Positions 11,784 through 21,630 of a stretch of DNA of 64,000 nt are shown in pieces; position 1 is the first letter of the stretch; each line of letters starts with the position of its first letter. The stretch lies in contig NC_041788.1 in the NCBI RefSeq assembly GCF_900090045.1, positions 1,240,001 through 1,304,000 of the forward strand. Reading direction: 5' to 3'. The notes below the pieces were generated by a model. That model was not told the origin of the DNA, ran no database searches, and saw nothing but the letters and a program-made list of their open reading frames with translations. The DNA comes from Plasmodium malariae (lineage: Eukaryota > Apicomplexa > Aconoidasida > Haemosporida > Plasmodiidae). Made by a program: the position numbers and the translations under genes.

Positions 11784-14700
11784 ATGAATTGCAAGTATCG
11801 CCACTCTACGAATTTGTCAATTGAAAGATATGAAACATTAGATTTACGAAGGAAAAAAAGAAACAGTGAGGAATACATAATAAACAATAAGAAAAAAACA
11901 CCAAAAAATATAGGACAAAACTTTGATAACAAAGTTGCTAAGTGCAACAAAAACAATTGGAATAGCAACAATTACATAAACGTTAGACACGTTAGAAAAA
12001 ATCATTTAATTAAGTGCTCTTCACCTATTAAACGAATTAGAGCTCACATTTTTTCTGCGAAAAGAAGTAAAGAAGGGAAAAACATAGAAAACACAAAAAA
12101 TATAAAAATTATTCCGTTATTATCAGAAAAACCAAATTTATGCGAGAAAAGATATTCTACAAACCACTCGGAAAAAGTGGTGACGCTTAATAATAATGTA
12201 AATAGAGAACTAAGTGATACTGATAGTAGAAGCAATGGTAATACTAACAGCAACAATAATAATAACAGTAATGGCAACAGTAACCACAATAGCAATGGTT
12301 CACACAACAATGACAGCATGCATATAATTAGCAACAACGCTAAATATCGGCTTAGTTGCAATAGCAGCATATATTTAAATGTTAAAAGCGAAAAAGAGAG
12401 GAGTCAACTAAGAAGTGTTAAACATGCTAATTCTATTTTTGCAGATAAAGTGTATGAGGATTTCTCTAATTTGAGAAAAACAAATGGTAACATAAAGAAT
12501 GACGAAAGTGTGAATGGTCCTTTGAATAATAATACAAAGGAGAAAAGGGAATATGAAAATAAAAAGGGAAAAAATGACAATATGAAACAGATGAAAATGA
12601 GGAAGAAGGAGATAAAACAGGACGTTAATAATATGATAAATTTAGGTACCATATGTCGCAAAAATCATCCTTTAACAAACGAAGAAGATGTTTCTATATC
12701 TGAATCACATAGTAACACCATTTCAAGTATCGATCAGAACAAAAATGCTTATGAAACATATAAGGTAGGGCATAATGATGAACTCGTATTTAATAAGAAA
12801 AGATGTCTAATTGTAGATTCACCCAATGACCAAAGTATAGAGAATCCAAAAAGTTGTGTGAAAAGCAAAGGTAAAGGCTTTGAAAGTGTAAATTGCAGTA
12901 GCTGCACTAATAATTGTGTTAACTCAGGTGCCTTTGGCACGCCATACAGGTGTATTCGTAGTAGTTATAGTGACATTAGAAATATTAGTCGAAATGATAA
13001 TTCAAATTTGATGTTATCATTAGAGCAAAATAATAATTATAACAGTAATAGTAGTAGTAGGAATAGTAGCAGTAATAGGAATAGTAGTAGTAATAGGAAT
13101 AGTAGTAGTAATAGGAATAGTAGTAGTAATAGGAATAGTAGTAGTAATAGGAATAGTAGTAGTAATAGGAATAGTAGTAGTAGTAGTAGTGGTAATGATA
13201 ATAATAATAGTAATAATGACACATCTCTAATAAACAGAGAAGAAAAAAAAGATAAAGAATTAATACACATAGAGAGCAAAGAATGTTTGGAGAAGAACAC
13301 ATATGAAACGTTTTCAAAATATAATTTAAGATGTGATATATATAATATTGATTTTAACGAACTAAAGAATGAAGAAGAAAACAATACTCTCAATTCAGAA
13401 AATTTAATTGAGAACGTAAGGGAAAATAGTAGCTTTTTACATAAACCATCTATCAGCGGCAAGAATGAAAATATATTATCAGACGTACCCATAAATAATG
13501 AGTATAAATGTTATAGTGTTTGTGGGTATAAGGACAGCAATTCGAATAAATCAGATAATTCGAATATTTCTAATTCTTCTGATAATTCTAAAAATCATAA
13601 AACTAGAAATGTAGATACGGAAGAAAGGGATATTCATTCCATTGGACGTGCAGGAAGCAGCATGTCTAAGGATGACGTGGAAGTTGGTCAATGTAAAGTC
13701 CAAGATCACGTTTTACATAAAAAATTAAATGGAATATTAAATCAAAAATTAACGGATGAAACAGTAACGGAAAGCACTAATAACACTTCCTGTGATTTCA
13801 ATGAAAGCCCGTTTAACACGAGTTCATCAAAAATCACCAAAAATTTAAGTAATACCTACAATGATGAAGAAAATGAATTAACTGGATTAAATGAAAAATC
13901 TACCTTATATAAACCTTCTCCAAATAGTGCTGTAAATAGTTTAAGCTTGTGTACAGACTCTTCTTCTACCATGTCTGATGGCTATTTATTTATTGATTTA
14001 AATAAGAAAAATTCTAATACTATAGAAGAGGAGGAAAAGGGAAATATACTATCAAATGCACAGAAAAAAAAGGATTATAAATGTGTAAATGACATGAGTA
14101 ATTTAGCTTTCACTAATAGTAATGAAAGTAGTGTTAGCAATGGCCTTGCCGTCAATAATATCAGTCAAGTTAGCCAAACTAGCAGTGTCAGCGGTGATCA
14201 TACCAAAGAAGTAAATAGTGTCACTATCAGTAGTTGCGTCAGTTATGATAATAACAAAGATGTAAGTAATGTCACCATCAGTAGCAGCGTTAGCAGTGAA
14301 CATAACAAGGAGTTAATTAGTGGTAATAATGGCGACTCTAAAAAAAGCGTTAGTAGTAGTGATATCAGTAATAACAAAAGAAAGAGTAGCTGCAGAAACA
14401 GTAGCAGTGGATGCGGTAGTGAACCTTCATCTGTACAAGGAGAAAGCAGTGATATCACTTGTATAAGGGGGGAAATTTTTCCCAATCGAGCAAATATAAA
14501 GGAGAAGGATATGTTACAAAAAAAGACGAATTTAAAAAGAACTTCAGATTGTAACTTGGATTATAATTTTAAAAAGAAAATGAGAATAGAAGAATACTCC
14601 TTTATTAACTTGAGCGTATACAAAAATAACCCCTCAGATATATACAAAAATAATAGTTACAATACATATATATTAAAAAGTATCCATAATTCTTATATAC

Positions 14701-17700
14701 AAAATAAATTAAATGATAAGAATATCAAAGTACATAGCGTGAGGCCTCTCGGTGAACCCTCATCTAATACATTTCCTGAAAATACCATTTTTACAAATAA
14801 TGAAGACAAATATAACTTCGATAAAGAAAGAAGCAAATATAGAGAATATGATGAAGGGAGAAAAGGGAGTTTAACTAGTAACATAAACAACGAAATAGAT
14901 GATAAAATGAAAGGGACAAAAATTATTATGCAGGAGTATAGACAAAAAAATGATATGAACATTAATTCAAGTGAAAGTGCAAATGGTGACTCTAATGGCT
15001 ATGTGAGTGGCAGTCCAAATGATTATCCTAATAACGAATGGAGTGACTATGCATGTAACTATCCGAGTGACTGTATGAATGACAAGTTAAACAAAATTGA
15101 ACATAACAAATTCTCCAAAGTGATGAGTAAAACTGTTACATGCAGGAATAATGTCATTAAAGAAACAGCTTTCAAAGGAATCTCCAAAAATGCTCAAAAT
15201 TTGTCTAATGAACAGATAAATTATGTGAACTTTTTAAGAGACAACAAATTTAACAATTTTGATTTGAATTTGTGTGATATAATAAGCTTATTAGAAAATG
15301 AAAAAATTGAAGATCTATATTCAGAAGAAGAATTGAAACGTATAATAATTCCCATACATGGTATATATTTTGATACTAACAGAAAAAGTTGGGTATGCAA
15401 ATATGACGATATTGTAATAAATGAAGTACCAAATGGGAGAACAAAATTATTTTCCACAAGAATTAATTCTTATCATAAGTCAAGACAATTAGCTCTACAA
15501 CTAAAATACAATGACCTAAAGAAGAACTGTACTATTTTTAGCAATTTAAATGTAGAAGAAAAAATCTTTTTTATGTCAGTTAAATCGTTTACGACAAATA
15601 TAAGTAAAGAAAAAGCAGGAAAGGAACAAAAACGATGCACAAATTCGATTGTAAATAAAGAACTAGAACAAAGGAAATGGGTGACAGAAAAGGAAATAGA
15701 CAAGGAATGTTTAGAGCATTGTATCGTTCAAGGAAAACAGGAGCGACAGAAGAAGATGAAAGCTTCTATAGCCTTACATAAGGATAATTTAAAAGAAATA
15801 GAACTTACAAAAAATAAGGTAGAGATAAAAGAATATTCTTCTAACGACATAGTTGAAAATCATAATTTTCTTGACACAACAACAAATGATACTTCTAACA
15901 CAAATGAAGATGTAAATTTGAACGAAACTTTAAAGATATTAAACAAAGAAGTGTCCCTTGATTTGTGCTCATCTTTACCATATAACTGCGTTAGTGTAAG
16001 CCTTTCTAGTAACAACCAAATAAAAAATGATAGAAACGATAATAATAATGATTACAGCACAGGAATTAGTAACAACACAAGTAGTGCCATAACTACTCAA
16101 AATGAGATGTACATTTCAGTAAATAAATATATAAAAGGAAACATTAAGAAAGAAAATAATGCAGATGATAAGAAGTACAAACAATGTGAAATTAATTTTA
16201 AAACACAAACATTTCTACATAAAACACTAGGTATAACTTTTTCAAATGATATAATAAAAAGAATGAAAAATTTACAGAAGGAAAACATATTTTACGAAAA
16301 AGAAAAAGAAAGATGGGTTATTAAAATAATTGACAAAAGGAGCAATATGTTATTATATCTCAAAGAATTTGATTGTAAGGTGTTTGGTTTTGTGTATGCC
16401 TGTATTTTAACCATAGAGCATAAACATTTGTATGTAGACTATTTTTTAAATGAAAAAAACTATGACTTTTTAATGAAATTAATTCAAAATAGCTCCTTAA
16501 AAATAAAGAAATATACAAACACGATGTTTCATTCACCTGGTTTAAATAATAACAGTTATTGTAACGAATATAATAAGAACTTCTTTAATGACATTTTTCA
16601 GGAAAGAGAAACAATAAAAACAAAAGGTGTACATAAACAAAATAATCAAGGACCAAATGAGTATACCAGTTTTTCCTCTTTTGAAAAAGATATAACGTTA
16701 AGGAAGATGCACCAAAAGGTAAATCGAATAGAAAATAATTATGTGAAAAAGAATTTAGAAAAAGGAAGTTCAAAATTGCATAATAATACTACATTAAATA
16801 ATCATTCCGATTTATTGTATAGCTATGAAAATACAAAGAGTAAGATAATGAACGAAGAGGAAATCCCTGTGCCCAAAAAGAACCGTTTGAAAAATATATT
16901 TCAAACATTGAACATTCAAGTTGCCAACAGATCAAATGTTGTTTCTTCCTCATATTTAGAAAATAAAATGAATGATAATTTTCCCAAAATTTTAGATAAG
17001 AATAACCAATGTACAGAAGGAAGATACAATTTTGAAAACGATTTAATTGGTATAAAAGTTGAAAATTTCCGAAATGGAGATACAGAAAAAGAAAGTTCCC
17101 ACCCCTCAAAAAAGGGGCAGCAGATAGTAGACAAACCTCAAAAAAAGAAGTGTGGTAAAGTGGAAACAAATACATTAAATAACGAAAAGGAGGGAAAGGA
17201 AAGCTACAATCCATACACAAATAGAAATAATAAAACGTTAGTGAGAAAAGGAGACGGGTATAGCATTAACAATATTGTTAATGGTAATAATAACAATGAT
17301 TATAATGATAATATTGTTAACTATAATGATAATAATAATAATAATGATAATGATAATAATAATGATAATAATAATAATAATGATAATAATAATAATGATA
17401 ATGATAATAAAAATGATAATAAAAATGATAATAATAATGATAATAATAATAGTGATAAAAATAATAATAATAATAATAGTGATAATAATAATAATAATAA
17501 TAATAATAATGGTGATAATAATAATAATGGTAATAATAATAATAATAATAATGGTGATAATAATAATAATAGTAATCATCCATACGAAGACGTCAACTGC
17601 GATGGCAGTACTAACAAAGTGTACACCTTCCGTAGAAAAGATAATAGCGAAAATTGCCATATCCAAATAAATGACATTAATGAAATCGATGATAAGAAGA

Positions 17701-18149
17701 GGAGGAGGAAGAAAACAAAAATGGACCCTTTGTTTCTTAAAAGATCGAAAAATTTAAAAGATTCATTATTATCAAATGCAAAAGATACCAGTTTGTCCTC
17801 ATATTTATTAGCACAAGAAGAGACAAATAATTTGCACAAGTTAGATTCTTATGTAGACACATTAAACAATAACAGTGATGTAACATCATTAGCCAAGCAA
17901 ACAATTCTTTTGCTGCTAAAAGATATTCTAAATTGTATTCCTTTTCAAATGGCTCCATCTGTAATATCAAGAAAAATATATGATCAGAAAATTAATGCTC
18001 ATGTGAAATTTGTATACCAGTCAAAGAGTCTTATGGACCTAATGCCCTACTTTTTTATATTTAAAAATGTTATTAAACAGAAAACTCTTCCTAGCGACCA
18101 ATCATTGTATATATGCAATGTTTTGTTGTATGCCTTGTTTGAGGCATGA
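11784..18149 (+). CDS. ApiAP2-family transcription factor with C-terminal ACDC domain
   Basis: A nuclear DNA-binding regulator of about 2121 aa. I start at 11784 (MNCKYRHST) because the 31 upstream in-frame residues are Tyr/Ile repeats translated from a TA-rich leader. A long Asn/Ser/Lys low-complexity N-terminal half comes first. An AP2 domain lies at about residues 1188-1245 (HGIYFDTNRKSWVCKY, then KSRQLALQLK), with the strand-strand-strand-helix pattern of apicomplexan AP2 domains. A more divergent AP2-like unit lies at about 1480-1550 (IFYEKEKERWVIKIIDK, then an Ala/Ile helix). The last ~87 residues (2035-2121, from AKQTILLLLKDIL) match the AP2-coincident domain mainly at the C-terminus (ACDC). 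Asn/Asp tracts fill about 1826-1932. Which named AP2 factor this corresponds to was not determined. Confidence 0.85.
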   Translation: MNCKYRHSTNLSIERYETLDLRRKKRNSEEYIINNKKKTPKNIGQNFDNKVAKCNKNNWNSNNYINVRHVRKNHLIKCSSPIKRIRAHIFSAKRSKEGKNIENTKNIKIIPLLSEKPNLCEKRYSTNHSEKVVTLNNNVNRELSDTDSRSNGNTNSNNNNNSNGNSNHNSNGSHNNDSMHIISNNAKYRLSCNSSIYLNVKSEKERSQLRSVKHANSIFADKVYEDFSNLRKTNGNIKNDESVNGPLNNNTKEKREYENKKGKNDNMKQMKMRKKEIKQDVNNMINLGTICRKNHPLTNEEDVSISESHSNTISSIDQNKNAYETYKVGHNDELVFNKKRCLIVDSPNDQSIENPKSCVKSKGKGFESVNCSSCTNNCVNSGAFGTPYRCIRSSYSDIRNISRNDNSNLMLSLEQNNNYNSNSSSRNSSSNRNSSSNRNSSSNRNSSSNRNSSSNRNSSSNRNSSSSSSGNDNNNSNNDTSLINREEKKDKELIHIESKECLEKNTYETFSKYNLRCDIYNIDFNELKNEEENNTLNSENLIENVRENSSFLHKPSISGKNENILSDVPINNEYKCYSVCGYKDSNSNKSDNSNISNSSDNSKNHKTRNVDTEERDIHSIGRAGSSMSKDDVEVGQCKVQDHVLHKKLNGILNQKLTDETVTESTNNTSCDFNESPFNTSSSKITKNLSNTYNDEENELTGLNEKSTLYKPSPNSAVNSLSLCTDSSSTMSDGYLFIDLNKKNSNTIEEEEKGNILSNAQKKKDYKCVNDMSNLAFTNSNESSVSNGLAVNNISQVSQTSSVSGDHTKEVNSVTISSCVSYDNNKDVSNVTISSSVSSEHNKELISGNNGDSKKSVSSSDISNNKRKSSCRNSSSGCGSEPSSVQGESSDITCIRGEIFPNRANIKEKDMLQKKTNLKRTSDCNLDYNFKKKMRIEEYSFINLSVYKNNPSDIYKNNSYNTYILKSIHNSYIQNKLNDKNIKVHSVRPLGEPSSNTFPENTIFTNNEDKYNFDKERSKYREYDEGRKGSLTSNINNEIDDKMKGTKIIMQEYRQKNDMNINSSESANGDSNGYVSGSPNDYPNNEWSDYACNYPSDCMNDKLNKIEHNKFSKVMSKTVTCRNNVIKETAFKGISKNAQNLSNEQINYVNFLRDNKFNNFDLNLCDIISLLENEKIEDLYSEEELKRIIIPIHGIYFDTNRKSWVCKYDDIVINEVPNGRTKLFSTRINSYHKSRQLALQLKYNDLKKNCTIFSNLNVEEKIFFMSVKSFTTNISKEKAGKEQKRCTNSIVNKELEQRKWVTEKEIDKECLEHCIVQGKQERQKKMKASIALHKDNLKEIELTKNKVEIKEYSSNDIVENHNFLDTTTNDTSNTNEDVNLNETLKILNKEVSLDLCSSLPYNCVSVSLSSNNQIKNDRNDNNNDYSTGISNNTSSAITTQNEMYISVNKYIKGNIKKENNADDKKYKQCEINFKTQTFLHKTLGITFSNDIIKRMKNLQKENIFYEKEKERWVIKIIDKRSNMLLYLKEFDCKVFGFVYACILTIEHKHLYVDYFLNEKNYDFLMKLIQNSSLKIKKYTNTMFHSPGLNNNSYCNEYNKNFFNDIFQERETIKTKGVHKQNNQGPNEYTSFSSFEKDITLRKMHQKVNRIENNYVKKNLEKGSSKLHNNTTLNNHSDLLYSYENTKSKIMNEEEIPVPKKNRLKNIFQTLNIQVANRSNVVSSSYLENKMNDNFPKILDKNNQCTEGRYNFENDLIGIKVENFRNGDTEKESSHPSKKGQQIVDKPQKKKCGKVETNTLNNEKEGKESYNPYTNRNNKTLVRKGDGYSINNIVNGNNNNDYNDNIVNYNDNNNNNDNDNNNDNNNNNDNNNNDNDNKNDNKNDNNNDNNNSDKNNNNNNSDNNNNNNNNNGDNNNNGNNNNNNNGDNNNNSNHPYEDVNCDGSTNKVYTFRRKDNSENCHIQINDINEIDDKKRRRKKTKMDPLFLKRSKNLKDSLLSNAKDTSLSSYLLAQEETNNLHKLDSYVDTLNNNSDVTSLAKQTILLLLKDILNCIPFQMAPSVISRKIYDQKINAHVKFVYQSKSLMDLMPYFFIFKNVIKQKTLPSDQSLYICNVLLYALFEA
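13059..13181 (+). repeat. 18-bp coding tandem repeat (RNSSSN) in the ApiAP2 gene
   Basis: Roughly six to seven units of AGGAATAGTAGTAGTAAT encode Arg-Asn-Ser-Ser-Ser-Asn hexapeptides and grade into an AGT run. The repeat sits far from the predicted DNA-binding domain. It is a likely length polymorphism. Confidence 0.9.
17260..17578 (+). repeat. Asn/Asp trinucleotide tract (AAT/GAT)n in the ApiAP2 gene
   Basis: An interrupted run of AAT and GAT codons with occasional GGT and AGT encodes about 100 residues of N/D/G/S. It separates the second AP2-like unit from the ACDC domain. All six frames stay open here, which creates shadow ORFs on both strands. Confidence 0.9.
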
Positions 18150-19089
18150 AATATATGAATTTACAGAAACATACAAACATAGATAAGTAGATACAAAGAT
18201 AAGTAGAAAAATAGATACGAAGAAACATAGATACGAAGAAACATAGATACGCAAAAAAATAGATATAAATAAACATGGAAGTATATGGACGCAGAAATGC
18301 AGAAATAGATAAATGTAGAATTTTGAAAATATAACGTAAAAAATAGATATTACTTCAGTTTTGTGTAGTAGCTGCTAACTGCAGATGAAATGCCGCTCCT
18401 TTTTTTGCATGTACACATTATTTTTGATTTTTTTTTTTTTTTTTTACACACCCCTAATTTATTTATATCCACTGAATAAATGAGTAAATGTATAAACATG
18501 TACCTTTGTACATAGGTGTGTTTTCATTTTGTTTATTTATGTTATTTTATTTTTTTTTTTTTTGCAATGTTTACACCCGCTCAAATGTTTTGGTGTCAAA
18601 ATGCCATTAACAGGAAACTTTTAGCCTCACTTTTACATTTAAATGCAGCAGCAACAAGAAGTTTTGCTCAGTTGAAACATGCATATAGTTTGTCCGTTTG
18701 CATTTGTTATATTGTACGTATGTGCGTATGTATGTATATATATACTCATATATATGAACATATACATATATATATTTTATGTCATTTTGTAATGGAAAAA
18801 AAAACAAACTTATAAAAAAAATATTCCCATGAAATATATAGACATAAAAAAGGAAAAATTAATGCACGGCTAAAAAAAGTGGGTGGTAGGGGAAAATTGT
18901 ACATATTAGTTTGAAATATAACGATAAGTCAATAAAAAGAAGTGTACTCCTATACGCGTCCACACACTACCAAACACTTTAACACACCACCGCAAACTAC
19001 AATGAACCTACATACTCCAATTTACTTGCTCGTACATGTTGTTGGCGAAACAACTACCACTGATGGGAATTAGCTGCGAAGGGGTAGAG
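18150..19089. other. Convergent intergenic region with short repeats and a G+C-richer patch
   Basis: Separates the ApiAP2 gene (+) from PP2A-A (-). About 18170-18285 contains imperfect repeats of AAACATAGATACGAAG. About 18870-19085 is less A/T-rich than ordinary spacer and contains the small inverted repeat GTTGTTGGCGAAACAAC (near 19038). It may be 3' UTR of the PP2A-A gene. No gene was recognised. Confidence 0.6.
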
Positions 19090-21630
19090 TCACTTAATTG
19101 GCTTACAAACAGTGTTAAATGTATTTACAGAACTTATGTAAAAAAAGAAATCATTATTTTTTAATGAGTACGAAGCCTTGGATACATCATTGTCAATGTC
19201 TTTTTCCAAGGAATTTAGTATGTCTGATAAGAAATTTAAGATATGTTCACAGCTGTTCTTGTTTGTAATTATATTCTTCATGTTATGATAAAATGAGAGT
19301 GAAGATAAATGACACGAATTTATTAAAAAGGAATCGCCTTTATTATGCATCTTATAATTTAGAAGATTTTGTCTATTTTCCAAAAAATGAAAATAGTGAG
19401 TATTATTATTTTTGTGCCTAGGGGTGCTGCAATTTTGCTTATTTTCTTTATTTTTCTGATCAATCATTTTAGTTACATTATTTATCAATTCATCATATGT
19501 ATTATTTGTGATTATAGTCAGAACATGTTTAACATATTTATTTATATAATATATAGTCTTAACTATGTTATACCTAATATTACTTATTTTGTCTTTGCTT
19601 AGATCTTTGATAACTTTTAAAATATAATTTTCAATATATTGTAAAGGAAATAGTATAACTAGTTTTGATATAAATTGTAAACAGCTTATTCTATTTATAT
19701 AATTAGTAGACTCTTTTAAATCATTTAATAAATATGTTAATCCCTTTTCAAAAAAAGAAAAATTTCTATTTTTAATTAAAAAATACAAAGTTTCAGCTAC
19801 CTCTATCCTAATAGAGTACACTAAATCCTTAGCTCCTGTATGCATATAATTCCAGAAATCTACATAATTCGAAGAGCTATTTTCTTTATTTTGATATAAA
19901 AAAAAATGATCAAAAAATTTTAAATGATAATATAAAGAACATCGTAGTCTCCAATTTTTACTTTTTACAATTTCTTTACTTAGTGGAATAATTATTTGTT
20001 TCATATCAAAAAAAGATATAAGTTTTGATATTTTATGTAAGCAAATAAATAATTCTGATTTCAAATTACTTTCTTCTATTCTAATAAAAAGTAAAAATAG
20101 TGGAAGAATATATTCGATTGATCCGTCCTTATCTAAAACATCTGGTAAGGTACATAATAATTTGCATAACGAAATTTTCAAGTGTATATTATTACTATCA
20201 ATATCTTTCTTTAAATCTTCAAATATTTCATCCAGTATATTTACTTTAATTTTTGAATGAACTAATATTCTATCCAAGTTATTCAAAACAATACTACGTA
20301 CATTACTGTCCAAATCTTTTAACAATAATAACAATATCACAGATAAATCATCATTTTTTTGATTTTTTAGAATTTCTTGTATATTATTTGCTAACACTGC
20401 CCTAACTCTCCAACTCTCATCATTACATATACTAGTTAAAACCTGATCCAAATTATTCACAAAATTAGGGTCATTGTATAAAACCTCATTTAATATGGAC
20501 ACTGCACTAATTTGGACTTCATCCAACCCATTTATTGGATAAAAAAAACTACGGTATATTTCTTGAGCCTTTTCCCATATTTTGTCTACAAAGATTTTTG
20601 TTTTCTTTTCACTTGTTCTATCACTAAGTGAACTCCACTCCCCTTTGCCTCCCCATGGAAGGGCTGAATTTGGCGTACCTTCATTTGGAGAAGTGCCATT
20701 TGGCGTAATACCACTTGGCGTAATACTACTTGGTGTAATACCATTTGGCATAATTCCACTTGGTGTAATACTACTTGGCGATATACTGTTTGGAGCAAGC
20801 ACCCATGCTTTATCGCCATCAGCATTCATTATAACATTTTCTTCTTCCCTTTTTTTTAGTTCCTCAGCTTCCCCTTCATTTTTATTTTCCTTTATCTGCT
20901 TCCATAAGCGGTGATTTGACTTCTTAATGTTCTTGTTAACACTATCAATATCGCTGTTATTATGGACTTCCTTTACATCAATTTCTTTTACATATTGCTC
21001 ATGTTTTATAGTTGTATATGCAGAATTATGTATATGCTCTCTATACCTTTTTAATATTTTTAAAAAGTTACAAAATTTATCACAACAAGATTTTTTGACT
21101 AATATACTCTGGTCCTGACACAATTCTAGAAACAAGTGAATAAAAGATTTCATATAATTAGCTTGGTCTTCATATATACATCTTTCTATTAAGATTGGTA
21201 TAATTTTACTGACTCCAATACGATAATTATCACTTTCATTATTGGCCAATCTTATTATTCTTGGGTATATAATATTAATCAATGTACTACTATCACATTT
21301 ATGTATATAATTTTTAAAAGCATTATACCCATTTATATTTATTTCCTTTTCATACGTTATTATAAAATTTAATATTAAGTCACACAGAAAATAGCAGTTA
21401 TTTACATTATTTATAAAGTTTGTTAAGAATACCAAATTATTTGATAACTCTATCAAAACATCTGAATCATCTTCTATTATGTTATATAAAAATTCAACTA
21501 ACTCCATTTTCGTCCTCTCCATGCCTATGATATGGCATAATACTTTCAACTCCTTCATATATTTTAACCGAGTTTTACAATCAAATGATTGCATTCCATC
21601 TAGTATTTCTTGTGCTTTCTTGTCCCCCAT
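19090..21630 (-). CDS. Protein phosphatase 2A scaffold subunit A (PR65-like HEAT-repeat protein)
   Basis: 846 aa, single exon. The scaffold bridges the PP2A catalytic subunit and the regulatory B subunits. The N-terminus aligns by eye with PR65: GMERTKMELVEFLYNIIEDD corresponds to the GVERTRSELLPFL stretch of HEAT repeat 1. Helical HEAT-type repeats continue through most of the protein (for example SWRVRAVLANNIQEIL, SNVRSIVLNNLDRIL and NWRLRCSLYYHLKFF). Human PR65 is about 590 aa. The extra length comes from a hydrophilic insert between N- and C-terminal HEAT blocks (about residues 205-345), which includes an Ile-Thr-Pro-Ser/Asn pentapeptide repeat, and from a C-terminal extension. The gene is convergent with the ApiAP2 gene. 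Confidence 0.8.
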   Translation of the reverse strand: MGDKKAQEILDGMQSFDCKTRLKYMKELKVLCHIIGMERTKMELVEFLYNIIEDDSDVLIELSNNLVFLTNFINNVNNCYFLCDLILNFIITYEKEININGYNAFKNYIHKCDSSTLINIIYPRIIRLANNESDNYRIGVSKIIPILIERCIYEDQANYMKSFIHLFLELCQDQSILVKKSCCDKFCNFLKILKRYREHIHNSAYTTIKHEQYVKEIDVKEVHNNSDIDSVNKNIKKSNHRLWKQIKENKNEGEAEELKKREEENVIMNADGDKAWVLAPNSISPSSITPSGIMPNGITPSSITPSGITPNGTSPNEGTPNSALPWGGKGEWSSLSDRTSEKKTKIFVDKIWEKAQEIYRSFFYPINGLDEVQISAVSILNEVLYNDPNFVNNLDQVLTSICNDESWRVRAVLANNIQEILKNQKNDDLSVILLLLLKDLDSNVRSIVLNNLDRILVHSKIKVNILDEIFEDLKKDIDSNNIHLKISLCKLLCTLPDVLDKDGSIEYILPLFLLFIRIEESNLKSELFICLHKISKLISFFDMKQIIIPLSKEIVKSKNWRLRCSLYYHLKFFDHFFLYQNKENSSSNYVDFWNYMHTGAKDLVYSIRIEVAETLYFLIKNRNFSFFEKGLTYLLNDLKESTNYINRISCLQFISKLVILFPLQYIENYILKVIKDLSKDKISNIRYNIVKTIYYINKYVKHVLTIITNNTYDELINNVTKMIDQKNKENKQNCSTPRHKNNNTHYFHFLENRQNLLNYKMHNKGDSFLINSCHLSSLSFYHNMKNIITNKNSCEHILNFLSDILNSLEKDIDNDVSKASYSLKNNDFFFYISSVNTFNTVCKPIK
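20665..20800 (-). repeat. 15-bp coding repeat (I-T-P-S/N-G/S) in PP2A-A
   Basis: About eight degenerate 15-bp units encode pentapeptides such as ITPSG and ITPNG, at about residues 277-323. They sit in the hydrophilic loop that splits the HEAT solenoid. Pro/Thr/Ser-rich repeats of this kind are not part of PR65 in other eukaryotes. Confidence 0.85.

Noticed and set aside
17238..17670. Open frames on both strands reading as long Ile, Met or Tyr runs
   Set aside because: They are shadows of the (AAT/GAT)n tract coding Asn/Asp in the ApiAP2 gene; any frame through such repeats stays open.
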